Assembly (NCBI GenBank): GCA_947459055.1
Contig: CANHCG010000099.1
Span: 1 to 6,676 of the forward strand
Length of the DNA stretch: 6,676 nucleotides
Direction of reading: 5' to 3'
Origin: Cytophagaceae bacterium
GTDB lineage: Bacteria > Bacteroidota > Bacteroidia > Cytophagales > Spirosomataceae
Numbering within the stretch: position 1 is the stretch's first letter; each line of letters begins with the position of its first letter. Below the pieces are notes generated by a model. That model was not told the origin of the DNA. It made no database searches and saw only the letters and a list, made by a program, of their open reading frames with translations. Positions 1 to 5,834 of this stretch are shown here, piece after piece. The translations under genes were made by a program, and so were the position numbers.

Positions 1-1193
1 AAGACCTCTTCCCGACTTTGCCCGCTCACAATCACCTTCGCGATCATCGAATCGTAATTCGGCGGAATCGTGTAGCCTGAATAGACATGGGAGTCAATAC
101 GCACTCCATGGCCACCTGGCAAATGCAAATTCGTTATTTTACCAGGGGAAGGACGGAATCCATTTGCTGGATCCTCCGCATTAATACGGCATTCCAAGGC
201 AAATAATTTGGGGAAATAATTCTGACCCGAAATTGGAATGCCAGCGGCTACTTTGATTTGTTCTTTGATTAAATCAAAATCAGTAACTTCTTCTGTAATT
301 GGATGTTCTACTTGGATACGTGTGTTCATTTCCATGAAGTAGAAATCCCCGTTTTTATCGACCAAAAACTCAATCGTTCCCGCTCCTTCATAGCCAATCG
401 CACTCGCACCGGCAATCGCCGCATCTCCCATTTTCTTACGCAACTCGTCGGTTAGCGCAGGAGAAGGAGTTTCTTCACATAATTTTTGGTGCCGACGCTG
501 AATCGAACAATCGCGCTCAGACAAGTGACATACTTTGCCAAACTTATCGCCAACCACCTGAATTTCAATATGACGCGGTTCCTCCACGAATTTCTCCATG
601 TACATCCCGTCATTACCAAAAGCCGCCGCTGCTTCCATTTTGGCATCGTCCCATAATTTGTGGAACTCAGATTCTTCCCGAATGATACGCATCCCGCGGC
701 CACCGCCTCCGGCTGTCGCTTTAATGATCACGGGATATTTGATTGTTTTGGCTAATTCGATTGCTTCTTCCACGGTATCCAAAAGTCCATCAGAACCAGG
801 AATAACAGGTACGCCTGCCTTTTTCATGGTTTCCTTCGCCGTGGCTTTATCGCCCATCGAATTAATCATTTCCGCCGAAGCGCCAATGAATTTAATGCCA
901 TGTTCCGAACAAATACGTGAAAATTCTGCGTTCTCCGAAAGAAAACCATAACCCGGATGAATAGCATCCGCACCGGTCACTTCGGCTGCTGAAATAATGG
1001 CTGGAATACTTAAATAGGATTGTCTGCTAGGAGGTGGCCCGATACAAACTGCTTCATCCGCGAAACGAACATGCAAACTATCTCGGTCGGCCGTGGAGAA
1101 TACGGCCACGGTTTTGATGCCCATTTCCCGACAAGTCCGGATAATCCGTAGGGCGATTTCCCCACGATTGGCAATTAATATTTTTTTGAACAT
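1..1193 (-). CDS. accC: Biotin carboxylase subunit of acetyl-CoA carboxylase (partial, C-terminus off the left edge)
   Basis: Cytoplasmic ATP-dependent enzyme that carboxylates the biotin carried by AccB, the first half-reaction of malonyl-CoA synthesis. 397 codons are visible, with no stop; the family is usually about 445-450 residues, so roughly 50 are missing. The ATG at 1193 opens with the classic [24 protein letters not shown] is at residues 79-88, Lys116 and Lys158 are in the ATP-grasp region, the glycine loop GGGGRGM is at 162-168, and the catalytic stretch [11 protein letters not shown] starts at Glu288 with Arg292 and Glu296. This numbering is the same as in E. coli AccC as I recall it. 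Start and accB stop are separated by only three bases (CCT), which suggests translational coupling. Residues 53-55 are Pro-Pro-Pro (GPPPS), a possible EF-P-dependent site. Pyruvate or propionyl-CoA carboxylase subunits are less likely given the adjacent accB and the fatty acid genes. Confidence 0.97.
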   Translation of the reverse strand, partial: MFKKILIANRGEIALRIIRTCREMGIKTVAVFSTADRDSLHVRFADEAVCIGPPPSRQSYLSIPAIISAAEVTGADAIHPGYGFLSENAEFSRICSEHGIKFIGASAEMINSMGDKATAKETMKKAGVPVIPGSDGLLDTVEEAIELAKTIKYPVIIKATAGGGGRGMRIIREESEFHKLWDDAKMEAAAAFGNDGMYMEKFVEEPRHIEIQVVGDKFGKVCHLSERDCSIQRRHQKLCEETPSPALTDELRKKMGDAAIAGASAIGYEGAGTIEFLVDKNGDFYFMEMNTRIQVEHPITEEVTDFDLIKEQIKVAAGIPISGQNYFPKLFALECRINAEDPANGFRPSPGKITNLHLPGGHGVRIDSHVYSGYTIPPNYDSMIAKVIVSGQSREEV

Positions 1194-1196
1194 AGG

Positions 1197-1658
1197 TTAC
1201 GCTTTTTCTACCAAGAAAAGTGGTTGGTCGAACTCAACCGGTGTTGCATTTTCCACTAAAATCTTCACAATTTTACCGGCAACCTCCGAGTCAATCTCAT
1301 TGAAAAGTTTCATGGCTTCAATCATACAAACCGTTTTACCTGGTTCGATGTCAGATCCCACTTCCACATAATTATCCTTATCTGGACCCGCCGCGCGGTA
1401 AAAAGTACCGATCATCGGGGATTTAATCGTATAGTATTGATCAGCTGAAGCTTCCACAGCTGCTGGTGCTGCTGGGGCCGCCGCCGAAGCAACGGGTGCC
1501 GGTGCTGCCGCCACTGCCGGAGCTGAATAAGTCACCACAGGCGCCGCTTCTGAATGTTTTTTGACCGAAACCTTTAAACCTTCTGTTTCGATACTCACCT
1601 CAGCGAGGGGTGATTTGGCGATGTAATCTAAAAGTCGCTGTATTTCTTTGGTATCCAT
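1197..1658 (-). CDS. accB: Biotin carboxyl carrier protein of acetyl-CoA carboxylase
   Basis: Carrier protein, 153 residues, that shuttles carboxybiotin from AccC to the AccA/AccD carboxyltransferase. Three parts are visible. An N-terminal helical segment (about 1-35) begins MDTKEIQRLLDYI, as usual for AccB. A low-complexity Ala/Pro/Val linker covers about 38-70. The C-terminal biotinyl/lipoyl domain (about 74-152) carries the biotinylation motif EAMK, with Lys117 the expected biotin attachment site, preceded by the SPMIGTFYR strand typical of BCCP. Length is normal. It lies 36 bases after efp and 3 bases before accC. A good -7 promoter element in the efp-accB gap suggests that accB-accC can also be transcribed separately from the upstream genes. 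The linker is locally GC-rich because of repeated alanine codons, not because of foreign origin. Confidence 0.97.
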   Translation of the reverse strand: MDTKEIQRLLDYIAKSPLAEVSIETEGLKVSVKKHSEAAPVVTYSAPAVAAAPAPVASAAAPAAPAAVEASADQYYTIKSPMIGTFYRAAGPDKDNYVEVGSDIEPGKTVCMIEAMKLFNEIDSEVAGKIVKILVENATPVEFDQPLFLVEKA

Positions 1659-1679
1659 TTCGCTTTAAATTTATGCTTG

Positions 1680-1687
1680 CAAAGGTA
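1680..1687 (-). promoter_or_regulatory. Candidate internal promoter -7 element for accB-accC
   Basis: On the minus strand the efp-accB gap contains TACCTTTG followed by C, an exact match to the Bacteroidota sigma-A -7 consensus TAnnTTTG. Transcription would start near 1675, leaving a leader of about 16 bases before the accB ATG. I find no clear TTTG-type -33 element about 19 bases upstream, where the sequence lies in the end of efp, so strength is uncertain. The call rests on consensus matching only. Confidence 0.45.
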
Positions 1688-1694
1688 TATAAAA

Positions 1695-2258
1695 TTACTT
1701 TACACGCTCTGCATACGAGTAAGTTCTTGTATCTACTTTAATGACCTCATCCTGCTCGATGAAAATAGGCACCGTAATCGTGGCTCCTGTTTCTACCGTG
1801 GCCGGTTTTTTAGGTGAATTGGCCGTATCCCCACGCACACCAGGTTCCGTGTAGGTCACTTTTAATTCCACAAAAGGAGGTAATTCGCAGGAAAGTGCGG
1901 ACTCATTTTCTGTATTAATTAAAATTTCCACTTCTTGGCCTTCTTTCATCAAATCCGCCATCACGACTAAATTTGAGTTCAATAATATTTGCTCAAAGGA
2001 CTCATTATCCATGAAATTAAACCCAAATTCATCTTTGTAAATGAATTGGAATTTTCTGCGTTCTACACGAACTGGATAAATCGCCACCCCTGAATTAAAG
2101 GTATTGTCGATTACTTTTCCAGAAGTCAATGAACGCAATTTTGTCCGTACGAATGCAGGACCCTTGCCTGGTTTTACATGGAGGAATTCAATGATTGAGT
2201 ATAAATCATCATTGTACTTAATCACCATGCCGTTTTTAATATCTGCTGTAGTTGCCAT
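1695..2258 (-). CDS. efp: Translation elongation factor P
   Basis: Cytoplasmic tRNA-shaped factor that binds stalled ribosomes between the P and E sites and promotes peptide bond formation at consecutive prolines. 187 residues is the full family length. The N-terminal KOW-like domain (about 1-62) holds the tip loop VKPGKGPAF, with Lys32 at the position modified in E. coli EF-P (Lys34). Two OB-fold domains follow, containing CELPPFVELKV and GDTANSPKKPAT in the middle and an IKVDTRTYSY ending typical of EF-P. The KPGKG loop is lysine-type, not the arginine type that is rhamnosylated; whether Lys32 is modified here cannot be told, and no modification gene is nearby. The ATG at 2258 lies 9 bases after the fabH stop, with no Shine-Dalgarno visible. 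YeiP-type paralogues are less likely because the tip loop and C-terminus are canonical. Confidence 0.96.
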   Translation of the reverse strand: MATTADIKNGMVIKYNDDLYSIIEFLHVKPGKGPAFVRTKLRSLTSGKVIDNTFNSGVAIYPVRVERRKFQFIYKDEFGFNFMDNESFEQILLNSNLVVMADLMKEGQEVEILINTENESALSCELPPFVELKVTYTEPGVRGDTANSPKKPATVETGATITVPIFIEQDEVIKVDTRTYSYAERVK

Positions 2259-2267
2259 ATTTCTAAA

Positions 2268-3269
2268 TTACTTTGGATCGTAGGCCCACTTGACATACGC
2301 GGATGCCCAAGTAAAACCGCCCCCAAAGGCTGCTAAAATTAAATTATCTCCTTTTTTTAATTGTTTTTCATAATCCCAAAGACACAACGGGATGGTTGCC
2401 GCAGTCGTATTTCCATATTTTTGGATGTTCAACATCACCTTATCCTCTCCAATTCCCATCCGATTCGCCGTGGCATCAATGATCCGCTTATTGGCCTGAT
2501 GTGGCACCAAAAAGCGCACATCATCCCCTGTCAAATTATTGCGTTCCATAATTTCAGCAGATATATCCGCCATCCGAGTGACTGCGAATTTAAACACGGA
2601 TTGACCTTCTTGGCGGATGTAATGCCATTGGTTATCAATCGTCTCGTGCGTCGGGGGATATGCGCTACCGCCACCTTTTTGCATTAAACTTTCACAACCC
2701 TCGCCGTCAGACTTTAAGATAAAATCTTGTACTCCTACATTTTCTGTCGTGGCTTCCAATAAGACCGCTCCCGCGCCATCGCCAAACAAAATACAAGTCG
2801 TCCGATCTGAATAATCTACGATGGCCGACATTTTATCGGCTCCCACCACCACAATTTTCTTGTAACGCCCCGATTCGATAAATGCGGTACCCGTCGCTAA
2901 GGCATTTAAAAAGCCCGAACAGGCAGCTGCCAAATCGAAGGAAGCCGTTTCTTTGATGCCAACCGCCTTACATATTAAATTCGATGCCGATGGGAAAAAG
3001 TAATCCGGCGTCACCGTTGCACAAATCAATAAATCAATTTCTTCCGGTTTTGTGCCTGTTTTGACGAATAATTCCTCGACGGCCTTGGCTCCCATTACAG
3101 AAGTTCCTAATCCTTCGCCTTTTAATATTCGCCTTTCTTTGATGCCCGTCCGAGAAGTAATCCACTCGTCATTGGTGTCAACTAATTTTTCTAATTCTTC
3201 GTTGGTCAACACATAGTCCGGAACATATCCCGCTACTCCTGTAATGGCCGCGTGTATTTTTTGATGCAT
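2268..3269 (-). CDS. fabH: Beta-ketoacyl-[acyl-carrier-protein] synthase III
   Basis: Initiates type II fatty acid synthesis by condensing an acyl-CoA primer with malonyl-ACP; it acts in the cytoplasm and consumes the product of acetyl-CoA carboxylase. 333 residues, a normal length. The thiolase-fold catalytic triad is complete: Cys117 in DLAAACSGF, His257 in VPHQAN and Asn287 in [10 protein letters not shown]. Other hallmarks are the [17 protein letters not shown] block (31-47), [13 protein letters not shown] [10 protein letters not shown] (160-169), and the C-terminal [10 protein letters not shown]. Primer preference (acetyl-CoA or branched-chain acyl-CoA) cannot be read from these motifs. 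The start codon lies 5 bases after the plsX stop and the stop 9 bases before efp, so it is almost certainly co-transcribed with both. Second fabH copies are common in this phylum, but the plsX-linked copy is the usual housekeeping one. Confidence 0.97.
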   Translation of the reverse strand: MHQKIHAAITGVAGYVPDYVLTNEELEKLVDTNDEWITSRTGIKERRILKGEGLGTSVMGAKAVEELFVKTGTKPEEIDLLICATVTPDYFFPSASNLICKAVGIKETASFDLAAACSGFLNALATGTAFIESGRYKKIVVVGADKMSAIVDYSDRTTCILFGDGAGAVLLEATTENVGVQDFILKSDGEGCESLMQKGGGSAYPPTHETIDNQWHYIRQEGQSVFKFAVTRMADISAEIMERNNLTGDDVRFLVPHQANKRIIDATANRMGIGEDKVMLNIQKYGNTTAATIPLCLWDYEKQLKKGDNLILAAFGGGFTWASAYVKWAYDPK

Positions 3270-3274
3270 GGTTC

Positions 3275-4219
3275 TTATTTCTCTTCGATGGCTACCTTGA
3301 TTTTTTGGCAGACATTCGATTCAACAACTGTTTTACATAGCTTAATCATATTCTTAATGGCCTTTGGCGATGACGCCCCGTGGGCAATAATCACATTCCC
3401 ATTAATTCCGATGATCGGGCTACCTCCGTAATTTTCGTAATTCGTATTCTCCACAAATTCATTCATCATCCCCTGCTCCTTCATAATGTTGTAAATGGAT
3501 TCCCCCATTTTCAACACGATATTTCCTGTAAAGCCATCCGTCACAATCACATCTGCCTTATTTCGGAATAAATCTTTACCCTCAATATTACCAATGAAAT
3601 TTACTTGCTTGTTTTCTTTCAATAAAACATGGGTTGCTTGCGCCAAAATACTCCCTTTCTGTTCCTCTTCCCCGATGTTCATTAAACCGACACGAGGTTG
3701 CGATTGACCCGTAGTCGCCTCATAGTAAACGGAACCTAACAAGGCCCATTGTTCCAACATCTCCGCTTTGCAATCCGCATTCGCACCAATGTCCAACATG
3801 ACCGCATATTTCCCATTCGTCTGTGGAACAAATCCCGCAATCGCCGGACGCTGAATCCCTTCGATCGTTTTTACAGAAAATAAGGATCCGACCATCATGG
3901 CTCCCGTATTCCCTGCAGAAGCAAATACATCAGCCTTACCCTCTTTTAAAAGCGCAAACCCAATTCCGATGCTGGAATTGGGTTTTTGACTTAACGCTCG
4001 AGTGGGATGTTCTCCCATTTCAATTACTTCTTCCGCATGTATTACTCGAATCTGTTCACTCGTGCAATTACGCTCAGTTAGTAATTGATTAATTATTTCT
4101 TTTGGGCCAATGGCCAAAATGACTTCTTTGTTGGTTAGGCTTGGAATCGCTTGTATAATTCCATCAATCACAGCTTCTGGGGCATAATCCCCGCCCATCA
4201 CGTCGATTGCTATATTCAT
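3275..4219 (-). CDS. plsX: Acyl-ACP:phosphate acyltransferase PlsX
   Basis: Converts acyl-ACP and inorganic phosphate to acyl-phosphate, the donor used by the membrane enzyme PlsY for the first acylation of glycerol-3-phosphate; PlsX is a peripheral membrane enzyme. 314 residues, near the usual 310-350. The start [15 protein letters not shown] is diagnostic (DVMGGD at 6-11). Further family motifs are [10 protein letters not shown] (67-76), SAGNTGAMM (101-109), DIGANADCK (143-151), [10 protein letters not shown] (about 228-237) and a C-terminal [10 protein letters not shown]. The ATG at 4219 has no Shine-Dalgarno, but its upstream bases are A/T-rich, as is usual for the phylum. A 127-base gap separates it from rpmF, the widest in the cluster, and that gap contains a hairpin and a candidate promoter; downstream, fabH follows after 5 bases. 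Confidence 0.97.
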   Translation of the reverse strand: MNIAIDVMGGDYAPEAVIDGIIQAIPSLTNKEVILAIGPKEIINQLLTERNCTSEQIRVIHAEEVIEMGEHPTRALSQKPNSSIGIGFALLKEGKADVFASAGNTGAMMVGSLFSVKTIEGIQRPAIAGFVPQTNGKYAVMLDIGANADCKAEMLEQWALLGSVYYEATTGQSQPRVGLMNIGEEEQKGSILAQATHVLLKENKQVNFIGNIEGKDLFRNKADVIVTDGFTGNIVLKMGESIYNIMKEQGMMNEFVENTNYENYGGSPIIGINGNVIIAHGASSPKAIKNMIKLCKTVVESNVCQKIKVAIEEK

Positions 4220-4249
4220 TTAATTGTGTTTAATTACTAAAGCGTAACG

Positions 4250-4257
4250 CAAAAATA
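4250..4257 (-). promoter_or_regulatory. Candidate promoter -7 element upstream of plsX
   Basis: On the minus strand TATTTTTG matches the Bacteroidota -7 consensus TAnnTTTG, placing a start site near 4245 and a leader of about 25 bases before the plsX ATG. A TTTG occurs upstream (minus strand 4275 to 4272) but with only 14 bases between, shorter than the usual 19 or so. The 9-base dyad GCGTAACGC at 4242-4250 overlaps the predicted start site and could be an operator. The surrounding A/T-richness makes chance matches likely. Confidence 0.3.
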
Positions 4258-4295
4258 GTATTAAATTTAGTCAAAAAATAGCATTTTAACGGGAT

Positions 4296-4317
4296 ATTTT
4301 CGGAAATCTCCAAAAAT
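4296..4317 (-). other. Imperfect inverted repeat forming an RNA hairpin in the rpmF-plsX gap
   Basis: Read as minus-strand RNA, a 9-base-pair stem closes on a four-base loop: AUUUUUGGA, loop GAUU, UCCGAAAAU. One pair is U-G, which is a wobble on this strand but a C-A mismatch on the other, so the structure favours rpmF-plsX transcripts. It starts about 30 bases after the rpmF stop. There is no U-run directly after the stem (a U6 run comes about 16 bases later), so it is not a canonical intrinsic terminator. It may act as a partial terminator, a 3' stability element for rpmF mRNA, or a processing site. Confidence 0.4.
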
Positions 4318-4346
4318 CTGAATTGTTTCGGCCTAACTCAGCTTAA

Positions 4347-4541
4347 TTAAGCTTTTGAAGAATAGCCTTCTACAATCATTTTACCTTTGTAAAACAAATT
4401 CCCCTCATGCACGTGGGCACGGTGGTATAAATGTGTTTCACCAGTTTGACCATCAACTGCTAATTGCTTTGGAGTGCCAAAATCGTGTGCTCTACGAGTA
4501 TCCCGACGTGTTGTAGAATGTCTTCTTTTAGGATGTGCCAT
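4347..4541 (-). CDS. rpmF: 50S ribosomal protein bL32
   Basis: Small basic protein of the large ribosomal subunit, 64 residues, a usual length. The N-terminus MAHPKRRHSTTRRDTRRAHD is the standard arginine-rich bL32 start, and the C-terminal half has the TGETHLYHRAHVHEGNLFYKGKMIVE block typical of Bacteroidota members. It has no cysteine, so it is a zinc-independent (C-) form rather than the four-cysteine zinc-ribbon form. The ATG at 4541 lies 12 bases after the DUF177 stop. The DUF177-rpmF-plsX-fabH order is widespread in bacteria and supports the call. A 14-base palindrome covers its stop codon but is probably chance. Confidence 0.97.
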   Translation of the reverse strand: MAHPKRRHSTTRRDTRRAHDFGTPKQLAVDGQTGETHLYHRAHVHEGNLFYKGKMIVEGYSSKA

Positions 4542-4553
4542 GGTATTATGTTA

Positions 4554-5099
4554 TTAAGTATTGTCTTTTAATTTTTTCAAAGCAGCCCACCTTGGGTCTA
4601 CCTCATCTGCTTGTTTTTTAATTTCCTCCTCCGTTAATTCCTTCTCAGTCGTATAAATAAATATATCCCCATCTATTGCCTCAGCCTCAGAAATATACCG
4701 CGGATGTAGTTTTTTCATCGGCACCTGAAGGGCAATGAAATCAAACAAATCCTGCGATAAATCAAGCCTCGACTCCTTTCGGTCGATTAAAAATAAATTA
4801 TCCCCCAAGTCCTCCGAATGATCTGAATACTTATAAATCACCTTCTCTTTCACTTGAAACGGATAATCAAATTCCTCTAAAGACCGGTCACATGTCAAAC
4901 GAATGTGGCCATTTATCTCTAATTGAATTTGTATCATCGTGGCCGACTTCGCTAAGTCCACCACCGCATGAAAATCCCCTCTCTGTACCCAATCTTGCTC
5001 AAATGCAGCAAAAAAAGCATCATTCCCTTCAAACGTGTACCGGTACGATTTATCCTCGAGGGATATAATAGGTATCTGATATGCGTCTAATACGTTCAT
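4554..5099 (-). CDS. DUF177/YceD-family protein, probably linked to large-subunit ribosome biogenesis
   Basis: 181-residue protein of the DUF177 (YceD) family, encoded just upstream of rpmF as in many bacteria. The family has been tied to 23S rRNA or large-subunit accumulation; that role is taken from family knowledge, not seen here. Visible features are an N-terminal beta-rich part, the central LTCDRSLEEFDYPF block (68-81), where the family usually has a Cys-X-X-Cys-like CxRC and here Cys70 is kept while the second position is Ser73, an acidic helical stretch near 155-167, and a terminal DPRWAALKKLK motif (168-178) common in Bacteroidota members. I chose the ATG at 5099, giving MNVLDAYQIPI. 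An in-frame TTG at 5114 would add five residues, but it lies only about 6 bases after the predicted transcription start. An AGGTGG precedes the ATG by just 2 bases, too close for a normal Shine-Dalgarno. Confidence 0.85.
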   Translation of the reverse strand: MNVLDAYQIPIISLEDKSYRYTFEGNDAFFAAFEQDWVQRGDFHAVVDLAKSATMIQIQLEINGHIRLTCDRSLEEFDYPFQVKEKVIYKYSDHSEDLGDNLFLIDRKESRLDLSQDLFDFIALQVPMKKLHPRYISEAEAIDGDIFIYTTEKELTEEEIKKQADEVDPRWAALKKLKDNT

Positions 5100-5124
5100 T
5101 TCCACCTGGGTCAAAAAAGGAATG

Positions 5125-5155
5125 CAAAATTAGGTAATTTTTCGGAAAGAGCAAG
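5125..5155 (-). promoter_or_regulatory. Candidate main promoter of the DUF177-rpmF-plsX-fabH-efp-acc cluster
   Basis: On the minus strand TAATTTTG (5132 to 5125) matches the Bacteroidota -7 element TAnnTTTG exactly. CTTG (5155 to 5152), one base off the TTTG -33 element, lies 19 bases upstream, about the expected spacing. The start site would be near 5120, giving a leader of about 20 bases before the ATG at 5099. It is the best two-part promoter match I found in the window and sits exactly where the cluster should start. Confidence 0.5.
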
Positions 5156-5185
5156 GGAACAAATAACATTTTCATAAAATCTTCC

Positions 5186-5193
5186 GACCTTTG
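5186..5193 (+). promoter_or_regulatory. Weak candidate -7 element for the PAP2-glycosyltransferase pair
   Basis: GACCTTTG differs from the TAnnTTTG consensus at one base, and no -33 TTTG is found at the proper distance. It would start transcription at or just after the first ATG (5199), giving a nearly leaderless message, or a short leader before the second ATG (5208). A second one-mismatch site, TAATTTTT at 5135-5142, would give a more normal leader of about 50 bases. The sequence does not decide between them. Confidence 0.2.
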
Positions 5194-5198
5194 AGTCT

Positions 5199-5834
5199 AT
5201 GCAATCCATGGAAAAATCCATTCGTACCTATTTGTTCGCTTTCCTTCTATTTGAAGTCATCTGTTTGACTTTTGTGTGTTCCATGGATCGCTTGACCCAG
5301 ATGCAATGGATCAATGGCCATCATAGTCGTTGGGCCGATTATCTTTTTCAAGGCTTAAGTGCCTCGGCAGAAATCTTGACGCCGATAGCCATTATCCTGT
5401 ATTTTTTTTGGAAAAAAAAGTATTTGGTGAAGCCATTTATGATTTCTTATGCGGTTTCTACGGGTATAATCCAATTTGCCAAGCACCTGATCTTCTCCGA
5501 TGCGCTCCGTCCTCATGCTTATTTTAAAGGCATTCCTCAAGCCTGGCATTGGGTGGATGGGGTTTTCATGTATGAATACAACAGCATGCCTTCGGGTCAT
5601 ACGTCGGCGGCTTGGTTTATGTGTTTTTGGTTAGCTTTTGTTGGTAAATCGGGTACTTCAGGCATTATTTTTGCGCTTTTAGCAGCAGGAGTGGCTTATT
5701 CTCGGGTGTATTTATTCCAACATTTTCCGGTCGATACGGCCGTCGGCGCCTTCGTGGGCACCGCTATTTCTTTCCTAGTTTATTATTTTTATTTCCTAAA
5801 GCCTTCCAAGCATGATCAAATTCCTGCAGCATAG
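5199..5834 (+). CDS. PAP2-superfamily integral membrane phosphatase
   Basis: 211-residue membrane protein of the PAP2/type 2 phosphatidic acid phosphatase superfamily, which removes phosphate from lipid phosphates or diphosphates with the active site at the outer face of the inner membrane. Hydrophobic segments lie at about 10-28, 57-71, 78-94, 137-149, 155-167 and 181-200, the usual six. All three catalytic blocks are present: Lys95 with Arg104-Pro105, PSGH at 131-134, and SRVYLFQHFPVD at 168-179 with Arg169, His175 and Asp179. The first motif has eight residues between Lys and Arg-Pro, not the textbook six. Possible substrates are undecaprenyl diphosphate, phosphatidylglycerol phosphate or lipid A; the sequence does not distinguish these. 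The start could be 5199 or the ATG three codons later (5208). Its stop overlaps the next gene by 23 bases, indicating co-expression. Confidence 0.92.
   Translation: MQSMEKSIRTYLFAFLLFEVICLTFVCSMDRLTQMQWINGHHSRWADYLFQGLSASAEILTPIAIILYFFWKKKYLVKPFMISYAVSTGIIQFAKHLIFSDALRPHAYFKGIPQAWHWVDGVFMYEYNSMPSGHTSAAWFMCFWLAFVGKSGTSGIIFALLAAGVAYSRVYLFQHFPVDTAVGAFVGTAISFLVYYFYFLKPSKHDQIPAA

Noticed and set aside
598..951. Plus-strand open frame of 117 codons inside accC
   Set aside because: Lies antisense to the conserved ATP-grasp region of accC, has no recognisable motif, and is explained by codon bias of the real gene.
1029..1037. AGGAGGTGG on the plus strand, resembling a strong Shine-Dalgarno
   Set aside because: It is the complement of the Pro-Pro-Pro codons inside accC; no plausible plus-strand gene follows it.
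1455..1550. GC-rich, repetitive stretch inside accB
   Set aside because: It encodes the Ala/Pro-rich linker normal for biotin carboxyl carrier proteins, not a separate repeat or inserted sequence.
4340..4353. 14-base perfect palindrome AGCTTAATTAAGCT over the rpmF stop codon
   Set aside because: A perfect 14-base palindrome is expected about 0.4 times by chance in a window this size, and it has no loop or U-run to act as a terminator.
5102..5107. AGGTGG on the minus strand as a Shine-Dalgarno for the DUF177 gene
   Set aside because: Only 2 bases separate it from the ATG, too close for normal pairing, and the other genes here do not use Shine-Dalgarno sequences.
5168..5180. Small inverted repeat ATTTT-CAT-AAAAT in the divergent intergenic region
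   Set aside because: Five A/T pairs with a three-base loop are too weak and too common in A/T-rich sequence to support an operator or terminator.
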